Shown: piece after piece, positions 5,398-5,651 of the stretch
How positions within the stretch are numbered: position 1 is the stretch's first letter
Layout: each line of letters opens with the position of its first letter
DNA from: Pseudomonadota bacterium
GTDB taxonomy: Bacteria > Pseudomonadota > Alphaproteobacteria > Acetobacterales > Acetobacteraceae
Direction of reading: 5' to 3'
Length of the DNA: 5,651 nucleotides
Assembly (NCBI GenBank): GCA_021805485.1
Contig: JAJZFF010000124.1
Coordinates: forward strand, 1-5,651
Translations under genes and position numbers: made by a program
The notes under the pieces: model-generated
What the model was told of the DNA's origin: nothing
What the model saw: the letters and a program-made list of their open reading frames with translations, nothing else
Databases searched by the model: none

Positions 5398-5651
5398 TTA
5401 TGGAGCAGACGGCGCGACCGGCGCGCCGTGGCGGCGGAATTCAATCGGGATGACGAACTGCATCCGGGCCGGCGCACCCGCTGGCCGGCGCTTCAGGATC
5501 GCCTTGCGGATCATGGCCAGCGCGGCCTCGTCCAGCCGGGGATTGCCGGCGGACCGCACGACCCAGGCGCTCGTCACATGCCCGGCCGGATCGATGGTGA
5601 ACCCGTAGAAACCGACATGGGTGACGCCCTTCTGCCGCAACAGAGCATGCG
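5398..5651 (-). CDS. TonB-family protein, C-terminal domain (5' end outside window)
   Basis: The frame is open to the right edge and ends at TAA (5398-5400), giving the last 84 residues of a longer protein. It shows the TonB C-terminal pattern: HVGFYGFTIDPAGHVTSAWVVRS, then AGNPRLDEAALAMIRKA, then a proline-containing loop and the final strand MQFVIPIEF. In TonB this domain crosses the periplasm to contact the TonB box of outer-membrane receptors, transmitting energy from ExbB/ExbD. The leucine encoded by TTG at 5640 is internal; nothing suggests a start inside the window, and the N-terminal membrane helix and Pro-rich spacer would lie beyond it. The YP-x-x-A motif common at the beginning of this domain is not visible in the retained part. 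It could be true TonB or one of the many proteins that reuse the domain, so no symbol is given. It is on the same strand as, and upstream of, the glycine-zipper gene. Confidence 0.8.
   Translation of the reverse strand, partial: HALLRQKGVTHVGFYGFTIDPAGHVTSAWVVRSAGNPRLDEAALAMIRKAILKRRPAGAPARMQFVIPIEFRRHGAPVAPSAP

Overview
The window is high-G+C DNA with dense coding and third positions dominated by G and C. It looks like a chromosomal segment of an alphaproteobacterium. The C-terminus of ribosomal protein S1 (YGSSDSGASLGDILGAA followed by a basic tail) and the order TPR membrane protein, BamB, Der are alphaproteobacterial in character. The small Cys/Pro-rich lipoprotein at 817-1179 suggests Rhodospirillales, perhaps Acetobacteraceae. 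That placement rests on remembered resemblance, not on a search. I see no rRNA, tRNA, CRISPR array, phage gene or intact insertion sequence.

Layout: (1) The 3' part of rpsA (+) occupies 1-659 and is followed by a textbook intrinsic terminator at 684-717. (2) Converging on it is a small lipoprotein gene of unknown function on the minus strand (817-1179), with a G+C-rich hairpin region in the gap. (3) A 139-bp divergent region holds a plausible plus-strand promoter (1220-1248). It precedes a tight three-gene operon: a membrane-anchored TPR protein (GTG start, 1319-1987), the lipoprotein BamB (1984-3345) and the GTPase Der (3342-4697). The genes are joined by two 4-nt ATGA stop/start overlaps. 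(4) A 104-bp convergent gap contains a long imperfect palindrome (4716-4767) and a second perfect hairpin (4775-4794). (5) On the minus strand are a glycine-zipper lipoprotein with a Gly/Tyr/Gln-rich tail (4802-5323) and, upstream of it, the C-terminal end of a TonB-family protein that runs off the right edge (5398-5651).

Apart from rpsA, every gene except Der carries envelope signals. The TPR protein (YfgM/CpoB-like anchor) and BamB act in periplasmic and outer-membrane protein handling. Der acts in 50S ribosome maturation. The same trio neighbours one another in gammaproteobacteria, so the block is a conserved housekeeping arrangement. Two further lipoproteins and a TonB-like C-terminal domain add to the envelope theme, but nothing in the sequence shows that they work together.

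I did not find evidence for a new multi-gene system. The items most worth a second look are the palindromic element after der, the unusual G4 motifs in both GTPase domains of Der, the low-complexity tail of the glycine-zipper lipoprotein, and the uncharacterised Cys/Pro lipoprotein.
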